NCBI GenBank assembly: GCA_935421135.1
Contig: OW285191.1
Span: forward strand, 9,909,700-9,973,699
Length of the DNA stretch: 64,000 nt
Reading direction: 5' to 3'
DNA from: Bugulina stolonifera
Taxonomy: Eukaryota > Bryozoa > Gymnolaemata > Cheilostomatida > Bugulidae
The notes below the pieces were generated by a model. That model worked only from the letters and a program-made list of their open reading frames with translations. It was not told the DNA's origin and did no database searches. Made by a program: the position numbers and the translations under genes. Shown here one piece after another: positions 27,001-34,888 of this stretch (positions within the stretch are counted from its first letter, which is position 1; each line of letters begins with the position of its first letter).

Positions 27001-27931
27001 TTCTACCACCAGGTGACATTCCTTTTCCTCCACCTTTACCTCCTCAGGCAAGTAGAAGATCATCTTACTGTGTTACTTGATAGATAGACTGACTAAAATA
27101 GACATACATGTACGTGTATATAAATGTATATATATAATACATGTATGCTGGAACAACAGTTTTTTCTACAACCTTCTATAGAGTATTTTAAGGTGTTTAT
27201 TTCCATTAGTTATTATCTACCACCTTGTCATCAGTGGTCAAAGTTGGGGGGTCGTGGGAGGACGCAGTCCCTCACCATAAGTTTCAGGGGGTCTCTCAGA
27301 CTGATAGACCCCTCCAGATTATAATAATATAAGGTATTAATAATACTATTTGGACCACATTTCACCTTAAGATCTTGGACCATATTTTTACCTGAGGTTC
27401 TTGGAATTTGAACCATTTTGGTGTCTAATTTTGATAAAATTTCCAATTTCCACCGGCTCGCTCCGCGTGCCCTCAAGTGATTATGTCTGCTACCCTAGAG
27501 GCCCCCCACCTTTTTTCTTAGACTTTGATTACTGCTTGTCATGCCAAACAAAGTCAATAGACATGAATATAAGATCTGTTCTTCTACAAACATACATGGC
27601 TGCAGTTGAATATGTAATTAATATTCTCATAATTTCTAAAAGTTATCCCAAGCCTATGTCCATGTTTCCACTGCATAAGTCGGCTTCAGAAACACTACAA
27701 ATTGTATAAATATATGTTGGCTCCTTATCATTCAAGAAGCAGGGAAGCAGCAAGGTCTATCAGTTTGCATATCGTATTGATATTTTTCTCCACTGTCTTC
27801 TCTAGAAGCTAGAAACTCCAAAGAATCTAAAACTCTATCACTCTATGCCGACAGAAGAGAGAGAAAAGAAATTAGATACAGTTATTGAGGATATCAACAA
27901 GAAATCTTCTGCCATGTGTTCCATATTGTAA
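1..27931 (+). CDS. NWD1-like: NACHT-WD40 protein (NWD1-like), gene A, 5' partial
   Basis: Paralogue of the complete gene at 33269-55203, starting inside the equivalent of its exon 6. I placed 35 exons: 1-133, 289-491, 1211-1411, 2462-2624, 3273-3405, 3782-3965, 4332-4515, 4824-4942, 5357-5505, 6035-6184, 6329-6480, 8744-8826, 9086-9245, 9775-9956, 10078-10116, 11362-11571, 12029-12169, 12766-12963, 13311-13471, 13578-13822, 14135-14293, 14648-14825, 15157-15328, 15656-15736, 15873-16027, 16272-16416, 16827-16953, 17158-17257, 21351-21538, 23661-23824, 24193-24240, 24482-24604, 25010-25119, 26906-27047, 27806-27931. Every splice phase matches the paralogue and no exon holds a stop. Walker A (GHSGCGKTS) lies in the exon at 1211 and Walker B (LVIVLDSIDQL) in the exon at 3273. 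The protein ends in CSIL, a CaaX box. Differences from gene B: a 12-residue in-frame duplication in the exon at 13578, seven residues fewer in the exon at 16272, one extra codon in the exons at 16827 and 23661, and a GC donor after 23824. Introns are much longer than in gene B because of insertions. Confidence 0.85.
912..1060 (+). mobile_element. tRNA-derived SINE-like repeat (older copy, unit 1)
   Basis: An RNA polymerase III A-box-like stretch (TGGTGTAGTGG, about 922) is followed some 60 bases later by a B-box-like stretch (TTTTCAAACCCC, about 984). A short non-tRNA tail follows. The same element is at the same intron position in unit 2 (about 36537-36690), so it was inserted before the duplication. 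No target duplication is clear. Boundaries are approximate. It could instead be a degenerate tRNA pseudogene. Confidence 0.5.
1475..2282. mobile_element. Solo LTR-like element, copy 1 (808 bp)
   Basis: The insertion begins TGTAATGG and ends CATCACA. It is flanked by a 4-bp duplication, ATAT (1471-1474 and 2283-2286). The paralogous intron near 37100 gives the empty site with one ATAT. A near-identical copy lies at 53846-54652 in a different intron of gene B. TG...CA ends, a short target duplication and TATA-like boxes (TATATAG near 1798, TATAAAAG near 2001) suggest a solo LTR. Because TGTAATGG/TGTGATGG also form a weak terminal inverted repeat, a non-autonomous DNA transposon is an alternative. 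No coding capacity. Confidence 0.65.
2690..3145. mobile_element. hAT-like MITE (456 bp)
   Basis: Terminal inverted repeats CAGGGCTCTCAAGTT and AACTTGAGAGCCCTG bound an AT-rich insert with several CCGAGC motifs near the right end. The element is flanked by TTTATC (2684-2689 and 3146-3151). Gene B has the uninterrupted site at about 37495-37505. CAGGG termini are typical of hAT elements, though only 6 bp of the expected 8-bp target duplication match. It lies in the intron between the Walker A and Walker B exons of gene A. Confidence 0.75.
4996..5202 (+). repeat. 32-bp palindromic minisatellite, unit 1 (about 6 units)
   Basis: A tandem repeat of about 32 bp built around the perfect palindrome TTGTACATGTACAA. 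It sits in the intron after the exon at 4824-4942. The same array in gene B (39349-39905) has about 17 units. Because 32 is not a multiple of 3 and the unit lacks stops, long meaningless ORFs arise in several frames. Confidence 0.9.
6481..8510 (+). repeat. 58-bp minisatellite copying an exon end and its splice donor, 35 units
   Basis: Exactly 35 units of 58 bp follow the exon ending at 6480. Each has 29 bp of intron start (GTAGGTGGTG... to ...ACATACAACAG) followed by a 29-bp near-copy of the exon's last bases (ATATATCATGGATATACAG... to ACTG). Every unit therefore carries the exon end, the GTAGGT donor and an AG that resembles an acceptor. Gene B has only two extra units at the same place (41180-41295). 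Units differ by few substitutions, such as GACATA/GATATA and CTTACTG/CTAACTG. Confidence 0.95.
10238..11192 (-). mobile_element. Degenerate mariner-like transposon, unit 1
   Basis: The ends form an inverted repeat: ACGAGGTGTGATCATTAAAT on the left, and ACGAGGGCTGATCATTAAAT when the right end is read in reverse. On the minus strand around 10900-11000 a remnant reads VKFCVEFGQSATETYEML, which matches the N-terminal helix-turn-helix region of mariner transposases. The rest is broken by stops and frameshifts. The same remnant is at 42973-43925 in gene B, so it predates the duplication. It lies in the intron before the exon at 11362. Confidence 0.8.
12149..12211 (+). repeat. 41-bp duplication of an exon end and donor, unit 1 (2 copies)
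   Basis: The exon end TTGTCTACTCTATGAAG is followed by GCATGT. After about 24 bp it recurs followed by GTATAT. Reading through the first copy meets TAG, so the first boundary must be used, which implies a GC donor. Gene B has three copies at 44884-44990. Confidence 0.75.
12240..12555 (+). pseudogene. Intron-embedded ORF remnant, interrupted copy
   Basis: Sequence homologous to the open frame at 45014-45325 in gene B, here broken by a TGA near 12310. The downstream part is still open and nearly identical, ending at the same ISLPT-like intron sequence. I do not recognise the family. It may be a fragment of a transposon or of a captured gene; it lies in the intron between the exons at 12029 and 12766. 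Confidence 0.35.
17258..17999. other. Start of gene A-specific insertion; imperfect hairpin
   Basis: Homology with gene B's intron ends near 17420 and resumes near 21280. An imperfect hairpin lies at about 17417-17497: GTGTCTTTGT pairs with ACAAGGACAC, and GTGTATCAAAC pairs with GTTTGATATAC. The rest, to 17999, shows no recognisable gene. Positions 17982-17999 are the left target duplication of the SINE that follows. Confidence 0.4.
18000..18277 (-). mobile_element. tRNA-derived SINE with 18-bp target duplications
   Basis: Read on the minus strand, the head has a perfect A box (TGGCTTAGGGG) and a B box (GGTTCAAATCC) at tRNA-like spacing. A body containing GGAAGAGCATCCAGC and a short TTATA-like tail follow. 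The element is flanked by perfect 18-bp direct repeats, tgcaatctgaattcaaat, at 17982-17999 and 18278-18295, the signature of LINE-mediated insertion. The body motif recalls the conserved central domain of some invertebrate SINEs; that resemblance is from memory and uncertain. Gene B lacks it. Confidence 0.9.
19203..19670 (+). pseudogene. Protein-primed B-family DNA polymerase fragment (Polinton/Maverick-like)
   Basis: A 155-codon open stretch in a gene A intron. It has a partial finger-like segment (FTRLSSLRRHKC) and then TYDIECF, which fits the Exo I motif (D-x-E) of B-family polymerase proofreading domains, followed by HELLSISVCSNV. The combination resembles polymerases of Polinton/Maverick-type elements. 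Downstream catalytic motifs are absent: the frame ends in a G-rich run and a stop. It is a dead fragment, not a working gene. The assignment rests on motif memory. Confidence 0.5.
20405..20901. mobile_element. LTR-like segment related to the two solo LTRs
   Basis: The core (about 20420-20770) aligns by eye with the 808-bp elements at 1475 and 53846. Shared landmarks are a TTTATTGA stretch, ACTGAGA..ATGAACA, CTTTATATAGTAT, ACTTCCGG, a CCCAAAATAGGTC block and GGGTATAAAAAGG. It also holds about four 21-bp tandem copies of a GTAAAAAGTCGA unit (20524-20601). Both outer ends are unclear; GAGTCACA near 20894-20901 may be the right end. It is probably a diverged relative, possibly nested with the polymerase fragment upstream. 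Confidence 0.5.
20902..21280. other. Remainder of gene A-specific insertion
   Basis: I see no gene here. It is AT-rich sequence without counterpart in gene B's intron; homology with gene B resumes at CACCTCACATAAAT near 21281. Confidence 0.4.
21934..23622. mobile_element. Foldback (long inverted repeat) element, 1689 bp
   Basis: The left arm (21934 to about 22290) and right arm (about 23270 to 23622) are long inverted copies of each other. The ends are CAGTACTATAGTCAGTGC and, in reverse, CAGTAGTATAGTCAGTGC. Both arms contain paired ATTGGTYG/CCAATCA blocks and the C-rich run around 22200 (G-rich near 23320). ATGT flanks both sides (21930-21933 and 23623-23626). The spacer has no transposase. 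Gene B's intron (50888-51531) lacks it. Several ORFs in the arms are low-complexity artefacts. Confidence 0.85.
25338..26534. mobile_element. Non-autonomous DNA transposon-like insertion, 1197 bp
   Basis: The insertion starts CAGGGGCGTAGG and ends GCCCCTTAAAATACACCCTTG, flanked by ATTAT (25333-25337 and 26535-26539). Gene B has the empty site near 53310-53320. Short imperfect terminal repeats (CAGGGGCG versus CAAGGGTG) resemble hAT ends. The interior is AT-rich with a GC-rich cap (GGGTGCGGGGGGCACCCC near 25390). No coding capacity. Confidence 0.6.
27232..27534. mobile_element. hAT-like MITE with perfect 8-bp target duplication (303 bp)
   Basis: Terminal repeats CAGTGGTCAAAGT and, in reverse, CAGTAATCAAAGT, flanked by perfect CTTGTCAT copies (27224-27231 and 27535-27542). 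The paralogous position near 54725 has a single copy. Eight-base duplications with CAG termini fit hAT. It lies in the last intron of gene A. Confidence 0.85.
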
Positions 27932-27944
27932 CTCATGGTTTCTT

Positions 27945-27950
27945 AATAAA
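27945..27950 (+). terminator. Poly(A) signal AATAAA of gene A
   Basis: A canonical AATAAA begins 14 bases after the TAA stop at 27929-27931, implying a very short 3' UTR. In gene B the matching site reads AATAGA and is lost. Confidence 0.6.
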
Positions 27951-28498
27951 GACTCCATGAGAAGTCTTAATACTCAGCAGGGTTTAGTTGATACCTAGTA
28001 TTGGGTACTCCGCACCTTCTACACAACTGTGAGTTTCATTCCTGCTCAGTGGGAGTGTGTATTGTACTGACACTCATAAGCAGCTGATCACATGGTGAAT
28101 GAAAGACAAGTTGGGAGAGGATAACTTCTTATAATTATGATCAATAGCTTCTAACTGGCTGCCCATGGCGTGTCCTGCAGTTCTTGTTGACAGTTTCTGT
28201 TAGAGCTGCTACTAAATACTGGAGGATGTTGGTGATTTTTTGAGATTTATTAAAATTTAATATATTCAATTTGTCCTATGAATTGGCTACAGTAAAATTG
28301 AAAATCTGGTTGGACTTAGTCAACATGTCCGTATTTTTGTAAATTTTGCTTTTATACCCTATGTATGTGTACATTCTTGTTTTACTACATATTCTTACTT
28401 ATACAGTCTTATCTTAGATCAGTGATATTATGTATTTTCGCTTTAAACAGGTATTTTAAGCGGTTTGATGTATTTTTTTCTTCTGCAATTTATTGTAC

Positions 28499-29100
28499 TG
28501 TTGTGGACATACATATTATTAGCAATTACCTCTCATCTAGTATCATATACCTATTGTATAATTCACGATTTGTAAAACGGTAGCAATCAGGCAATTAGTT
28601 TCTTTTTATGTACATTATATATTTTATCGTCATACATAGTAATGAGCACACAACTCCTCTTACTGATAGTCTATTTCGCAATCTTGTATTAATTAAGTAC
28701 TTCCGACGGCTAGTATTTCATCACTATTATTCATTAACTGCCGTTATGGTGCAATCCTTTTTATGATTGGTCTCCGGCCTTCCGTTGGAGACACTTCTTT
28801 TTCTTATTGGTTCGTCTATAATCAAACCTTTAGTATATAAGGCATGCAATTCTAACTACTTATCAGTCTTCTATACACTGCTGTATTTTATACTCTTATA
28901 CCTTTTTGCTGGACCATTAAATATACTCTGATTACGCTACCAAGAATACTGGAGTTCTGCTGTTCAAGCACATAGGTATGCAATTACAATAATACTTACA
29001 CGGGAGCCGTTGCCGAAGTGTCCATACAACTCTAGGGAGTTGCCGAGGGACACGGAGGGAGACTATCCTTGCTGAAATCCATTACAGTACCAAGGAGTTG
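28499..29100. mobile_element. Unclassified 602-bp insertion with 7-bp flanking repeat
   Basis: The segment is flanked by ATTGTAC (28492-28498 and 29101-29107). Unit 2 has one ATTGTAC at the same place (near 55813). It starts TGTTGTGG and holds a TATATAAGG box near 28838, so it may be a retroelement fragment, but the right end is not CA. Family unknown. Confidence 0.5.
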
Positions 29101-29630
29101 ATTGTACTTTTTTCTTGAGGCATTGATTAAAACTTTGTTTTGAATTTAACTATCACAACTGTATCAAATACTAACTAACTGTTCACCAGAGCTTCAAGTT
29201 TTATATCACCATCATTCCTCTTTGACCGCAGTGCCAGTAACTAGTAACTACTGCTACTGCTACTACTACTAGTTCTAGCTGGAAACTGGTGTCTTCATAA
29301 TAATGATAGCTTTTTTTGTTAAAAAACATCACTTTCAAATTACAAATAGGTTCTATACCCACACTCTATTTCACCATGCAGTGCTAGTAACTGGTTCCAG
29401 CTAGAAAACTAGCTTGTCTTCAAATGTTAGATTAGCTATTTTTTGTTACTATGAGATGTGATAAAAACAACATTTCTATCACATTGAAGTCGGTCTCCTT
29501 CCAGATAAGTTCTATACACTCACTGTATTCCAACATGTTCTTTAGATGTACTAACCAGTATAAGACAATATTGAAATGGTGCACATTCTAAATGAGCATA
29601 TGTACATCAATGATCATATCTACATGATTG

Positions 29631-29871
29631 TACAAGTATAATAATGGTTGTGTTGAGACATTATAATATGACAATAATTACTGTTGTGTTTTGTTGGAGT
29701 CATCGCCTCCTGTCATGTTATGTGCAAAGCTAGCTTTTGGCTAGAATAGCTTATAGCTGTAAGATATTAGATATATTTTTGGGTATATAAACACTTCTGC
29801 TATATGGTAAAATCAGAGTTGAGATTGAGCAGTAACATAAGACATTAAATAAACTGTTAGAAGAATACAAC
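29631..29871. mobile_element. Possible short solo LTR (241 bp)
   Basis: Present in unit 1 but not unit 2. It starts TGTACAAG and ends ATACAACA, with GTATATAAAC (about 29784) and ATTAAATAAA (about 29845) inside in the order expected for an LTR promoter and poly(A) site. No clean target duplication is visible. Confidence 0.35.
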
Positions 29872-30657
29872 AGGTTGACAAATTTTCAGTTTGGTTTTTC
29901 TCTCTACAACACTTCATCTTGACAAAACTGAGTTCATGCACTGTTTCAAGCATGAGATAAGGCACATAACATGGTAATGTGGTTTTGCCTGTCTATGATG
30001 GAGTATGTTTTCTCTCAATAAAAACAGATAATTCTGAGAAACAGAAGTGAACAAGAAAATTCAAGTTGGAAATAATCAGTGTGGGTGTAGGCTATACAAT
30101 ACAGGTTGTAAAACTAAACCTTTCAGGATTACATATATATTGTACCTGTATTTACAAACACTATTCTTGTAAACTTGCAGGGTAGAAAATACTAATATTT
30201 TATTATTTGATTATACAACAGAAAAATACTTACAATAAGAATTATAAAAAACAGTGTGACTGATCGGAAATGCATTAAACATTACATAGTAAAGAAATGC
30301 ATGTGGTATCTATGTACATGGTATATTGAGTAATAGGACTTTGGAAGAAGAACATTGCACTTATTAGAGGAATACCCCATCAGGGCGAGGAAACAACTCC
30401 TAAACAACAACACAGCATTCTGTTACAATGTTGGACAACTCCACTATAGAAGGTATGCAAAGATCTGCATTTGGTCTGGAAGAAATGCCAGAACAGAGAC
30501 TATCAAATCATCTACAACTGGATATCTATCAGCTGTTCATGAGATAATAAACTCCTCTTCATGGAGAGGGAGGACGACTTCAGAAATGAATTGAATTTGA
30601 TTGTGATACGTACTACTGTTATCAGTCAATTAGTGCACCATTATAGTGATTGTTCTC

Positions 30658-32051
30658 TCAGTTTTTACCAGTTGAGCCGTAGCCACCAGCGCCCCTCTCT
30701 GTTTCCGACAGAGTAGAGACCTCTTCTAACTCGGAGTAGTATATTTTCTCACATATAAGTTGAGCAACTCTGTCCCCCTTTTCCATCTAAAATTGGCGGG
30801 TAAATCATCAATCAAACAGATATTGGTACCTACATCTCTGGTTTGGTTTGGAACTCAGCAAGTATGCAGTTTGGTAAAGTGCATACTTGTTGAGTAAGCA
30901 TACAGTTCAGAAAAGTGAGTCGTATACTAGAAGGAAAATGGATGGGGTTGAAATATGGGAGCGGCTTCTTTTAATATCAAACAGGCAGTAGGAGAGAACT
31001 TTTCAAACATATTTTCAAGAACAATGACCTACATGTATAGAGTAATCATGAAATAAGCTCTCACCTTGTAGTCTTCTGTGTTAAAGTTAAAGAGGATAGC
31101 TCCGACATTGCCACGATAGTCCTCATCAATCACCCCTGCTCCGACATCAAGAAAGTGTTTGTGGGCAAGTCCTGGGCGTGGGGCACACTCTACCATAACA
31201 ACCAGACGGCAGTTCTATCTGTATGTCGGTATTAATGAGACTCTTGCCTTTTGCAGGTACAACGCATTCGTAACCGCTACAAACATTGTTACGATAATTA
31301 TACCACTAATGCTTCAGTAGGAATTAGGAGTTAACCGTACAAGAGTGCTGAAAGTGTGCTAAATGAAAGCCGTTAATTATTGTTCATATCTAATTTTCTG
31401 CATATAACAAAGGCCTACATGTAAGTCAAAAGGATCGCAGAAGGAAAAAATGAAAGTCAATATGAACATCAAATATGAATCATTAAATCAATTAATGACT
31501 CATATGATTATTGCAAGTTCTGTTAAATTTTACGCATCCACATTTACTGAATCCTTCTTATTCATGGCACGGTAGAATCCAGAATGTGTAGGCTTGTTCT
31601 TCTGTTGAGTCCGAATATTAATTCATTTATTCGTGAAAACTAACAGAACTTACAATAATCATAATGCCAATACCATGAAATTGAAATGTACATTGCACAT
31701 TTCATTCACCATGAGATGACCATTGTGATTGTCATTGCAATTGTTGTCACTTGCTCTTACCTATAGTATAAATTGTAGCCTGCAGCCAATTTCGAGCCCC
31801 TTGTAGTGGCTGTGGCATGCTCACTTACAGTGTAGCTTTGCAATGCGCAAAACAGGCCTCACATAACTCCGGTATTCACGGCCATTGTGGTTTTCCTTTT
31901 GATTTTCATCAAGGCACTTGGCATCTGATTCAGTGTAGTGTTCATTCGAGTGCAGTCTGAGAGTCTCTTTTTTATTTTTTAGTCTAGTTTTTAGTCTTTT
32001 AGTCTGTTTTAGTGGACTGGCTGCAGGGAATGCTTGCCTTAATGATTCCCT
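30658..32051 (-). pseudogene. DUT: dUTPase (DUT) pseudogene, unit 1
   Basis: Three exon remnants (31761-32051, 31065-31276, 30658-30786) match the intact DUT at 56936-58709. Lesions relative to that copy: the start ATG is AGG; a 7-bp insertion (CACTGTA on the minus strand, near 31823-31835) shifts frame and brings in TGA right after RPVLRIAKL; a 1-bp insertion in motif II (near 31180) shifts frame just after PSGCYGRV. The last exon still encodes the motif IV and V regions ([25 protein letters not shown]). All splice sites remain, so it decayed after duplication rather than arising by retroposition. Confidence 0.9.
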
Positions 32052-32069
32052 TGATTCTGCTGCTGTCAA

Positions 32070-33268
32070 CTACACGGAACAGAAGGGCGATCGGAACAAT
32101 ATGGTAGTAAGTATATAGCAAATTTCTGTGTGTACAAAGAATAAATACAGTAGTCAATATGGTAAACCCGCTCGAAACCTTTAGCATGTGAACCGGTGTT
32201 ATTGGCAGCATTACACACTTCTTAGTGATAGCTTTCTGATATTGATAGAACGACGGTGTTACGAAGGACCACAGGCAATTAGCTCTCCGCCATAAAACCA
32301 AGTGGTTACCATAGAGATCCCCCGTTTTCTCTCGTATGAAGCGAGACGACTGGTCAAACTAAAGCCAAAGATAGTGGAAGCATAGAGATAACTCTATGAG
32401 TGGAAGCTATAACTTTCCCCGCAGCTGAAGTATTGTCGGTATAATGACGTCTTAAAACGATTACACTTTATTTCACAAAGTATAACGAGCCCAACAAGAC
32501 CTGCTGACATTCGTTTCCGTTTTATGGTTGCTACCAGTTGCCATGTAAAATTAATAAAAAAAGACGTGGGCTTTCCTTCAGGTAGTTTTTGCAAGTGTTC
32601 AACGTTGCCATCAGCAACTTTTAGTTGCGATTGCTCAAGCTACAAGTCAATTCTTTTTAGCAATTGATCTCAATTTCTAAGCTGAAGCTACAATTTATTA
32701 CTTACAACAATTATCAATATCGAATGTGATATGAATTACAATTGATCAACAGCAATGTAAGTTAATGTAAATGTTATCCGATATCTGGATCAATTCCGAG
32801 TCACCCTTCCTAAAGTGTTCGTTGTTATAGCTGTTCCCTACATTAATTCTTCCTTTGTTCGTAATACCTAGAACCTATAACAGAGACGACTCATTGTAGT
32901 AGATTCATATTGATTTATTATTAGTGTTATATTAATATTGATATTATCATTCTACTGGCCAGTGGCCACTGTATGCATATATAGCTTTAGCTTTAGGTCC
33001 CACACTACTAGATGCAGGTCACATACTGTAAGATGTAGGTCACATACTGTGAGATGTAGGTCACATACTGTGATATGTCAGTCACATACTGTTAGATGTA
33101 GGTCCATGTTCTCATGAACAATCCCACTCCATATTAATTATGCTCATGTGCGCTTTTGCACTATTATAAGTGACAGGAAATGGGCTGATGTAGATATAAT
33201 ATTGCACCATTGTATACCTGGAAATCTGTGTGTTTCAGATAGAGATAGTCAGATAGTGCCATAGCACT
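32070..33268. promoter_or_regulatory. Divergent intergenic region, DUT pseudogene / gene B
   Basis: About 1.2 kb separates the dead DUT from gene B. Much of it aligns with 58730-62136 once the 2.4-kb transposon there is removed. The E2F-like TTTCCCGC seen upstream of the intact DUT is here changed to ATCCCCCG (near 32320). A 21-bp repeat with AGGTCA motifs lies at 33010-33105. Confidence 0.5.
33010..33105 (+). repeat. 21-bp tandem repeat with AGGTCA half-sites upstream of gene B
   Basis: About 4.6 units of AGATGTAGGTCACATACTGTG. Three units keep AGGTCA, the nuclear-receptor half-site, at 21-bp spacing; the fourth and fifth are altered (CAGTCA, AGGTCC). It lies 165-260 bp upstream of the gene B ATG and has no counterpart upstream of gene C. 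Regulatory function is inference. Confidence 0.7.
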
Positions 33269-34888
33269 ATGGAGGAAGAGCAGCATGCCGATGAAAGTGA
33301 TTATGGTGCATTTGGTGATGCCTTTGGTGATTCAGACTTCAGCGTCGGAGATGTAGACGATGATGTTGACAATGACCTCCTTGATGATGACGACGATATT
33401 TATGCCGATGATGGTGGTGGTGAGGATACGGGATCACCTGATATCTTAGATGCTGTGGGATGGGCTAAGCGCTCGGTTGCATTGGGCTCTACAACTAATT
33501 TGCCTGAAGAGCACAAAAATGTCATAAGGGTATTTCTAAGTTCTACCTTCACTGGTAAGTCTGTTTCTTGTACAAAGTTAATAGACTACAATTAATATGT
33601 TGGAGATTAATTTTATTCTGAAGGTAGCTGTGTGACACCATTATCAACTAGCTCTTACTGTCTTTAACAATTATTATGACACTAGAAACTTAGTTAGAAA
33701 TGAGCTTCATTCCCCTAGTAAATAGTGTCAACATTAACATCGGAGTAAGTGTTATCCAACAACAACAATAACAGCAATATACTTGTGTTTTGTTATTTTC
33801 TCCTACAACGTTCAAAATATTGGTTGTTTTAATTTTATGATTGGTATTTTTTTTCTTTCGGGAATTGCTATGCAATAAAAACTTTAATTGTTATTCTCCT
33901 AGACATGTCAGTGGAGAGAAACATACTAATGACGGAAACATTTCCAAAGTTGAAGAAGTATTGCCAAGAGTCATATGGTCAACAGTTTCAGGTAGTGTAA
34001 TGTGCCGATAATTGTTGTGATAACCAAGCCGTACTTTTTGTTCATCCGTGTTCTTAAAAATACAGTAATACATTACCAAAAGTAGCAAACCTGTTGGGAC
34101 TAACAAGAGAAAACAAGACCTTTGTGATGAAGGCAGATGATTAGGATCTGTAGCATTTTGCACTATGTTATGACACCTAATCATTCATAGCCAATCACCT
34201 GCTTACACATACCGTCTCTAAACTTGCTTATTTGATGTAGTTTACTTTTACTTGTCTCTAGTATAATATTAGATGTATACTCATATGCCATTATTTCTCC
34301 TGGAGAACTATTACCTATGTAATGCATTGTATTACTACTCTACTACCAGGTAGTGGACATGAGATGGGGTGTCCAAGATCAGGCAAATGATGACCACTCT
34401 ACATCTGAATTGTGTATGAGAGAAATCATTAACTGTCAGAAAGAGTCTGCAGGTCCAAACTTTGTTGTAAGCATTCATTATATCTACATTTATATACTTA
34501 TAGATTGTGGAGAGACTTTTGTCATTTTGTCACTCAACATGTGCACACTCTAGTGACCTTATGAATTCACTTTCATAAAGTGTTCGCTACTTATAATTGA
34601 TATTGGTGCATCTACAACTATATTATATACACTCTACTCGTGTATCTACATTGTGGTGGTAGGAGTCAGTTTAAAATTTAACCCTACACTTTCAACGCTA
34701 CATTTTCAATTACAGCTTTTATTGGGAAATCGATACGGTACGAGATATCTGAAGAAGAGTACTAGTGTTGAACATTGGAATATTCTTACCTCCCACATAC
34801 ATGATAGTAAAGTAAAAGAGTTATTAGACACTTGGTATAAAGTGGATACCAACTCGATCCCTTCGAGATACATTCTTCAGTCTATCAG
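33269..34888 (+). other. Gene B: acidic leader and N-terminal NWD/TEP1-type module
   Basis: Exon 1 encodes a strongly acidic leader (residues about 20-65, runs of D and E) and then IRVFLSSTF. Exons 2-4 add SVERNILM, VVDMRWGVQDQA and LLGNRYGTRYL. This is the motif series that precedes NACHT in NWD1, TEP1 and NPHP3-like proteins (DUF4062-like region, from memory). Gene C keeps the module but not the acidic leader. Confidence 0.75.

Larger units (their letters stand above)
27951..30657. other. Intergenic region between gene A and the DUT pseudogene
   Basis: Tail-to-tail intergenic DNA. Blocks 27951-28490, 29108-29625 and 29880-30657 align with the equivalent region of unit 2 (55204-56935). The gaps are insertions in unit 1. 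The stretch 30430-30657 is unusually conserved between units. No gene is identifiable. Confidence 0.5.

Noticed and set aside
30355..30594. Small protein-coding gene (about 79 codons) in the unit 1 intergenic region
   Set aside because: The frame begins without a convincing ATG and the conservation extends past the stop and into non-coding DNA; kept only as a conserved-block finding.
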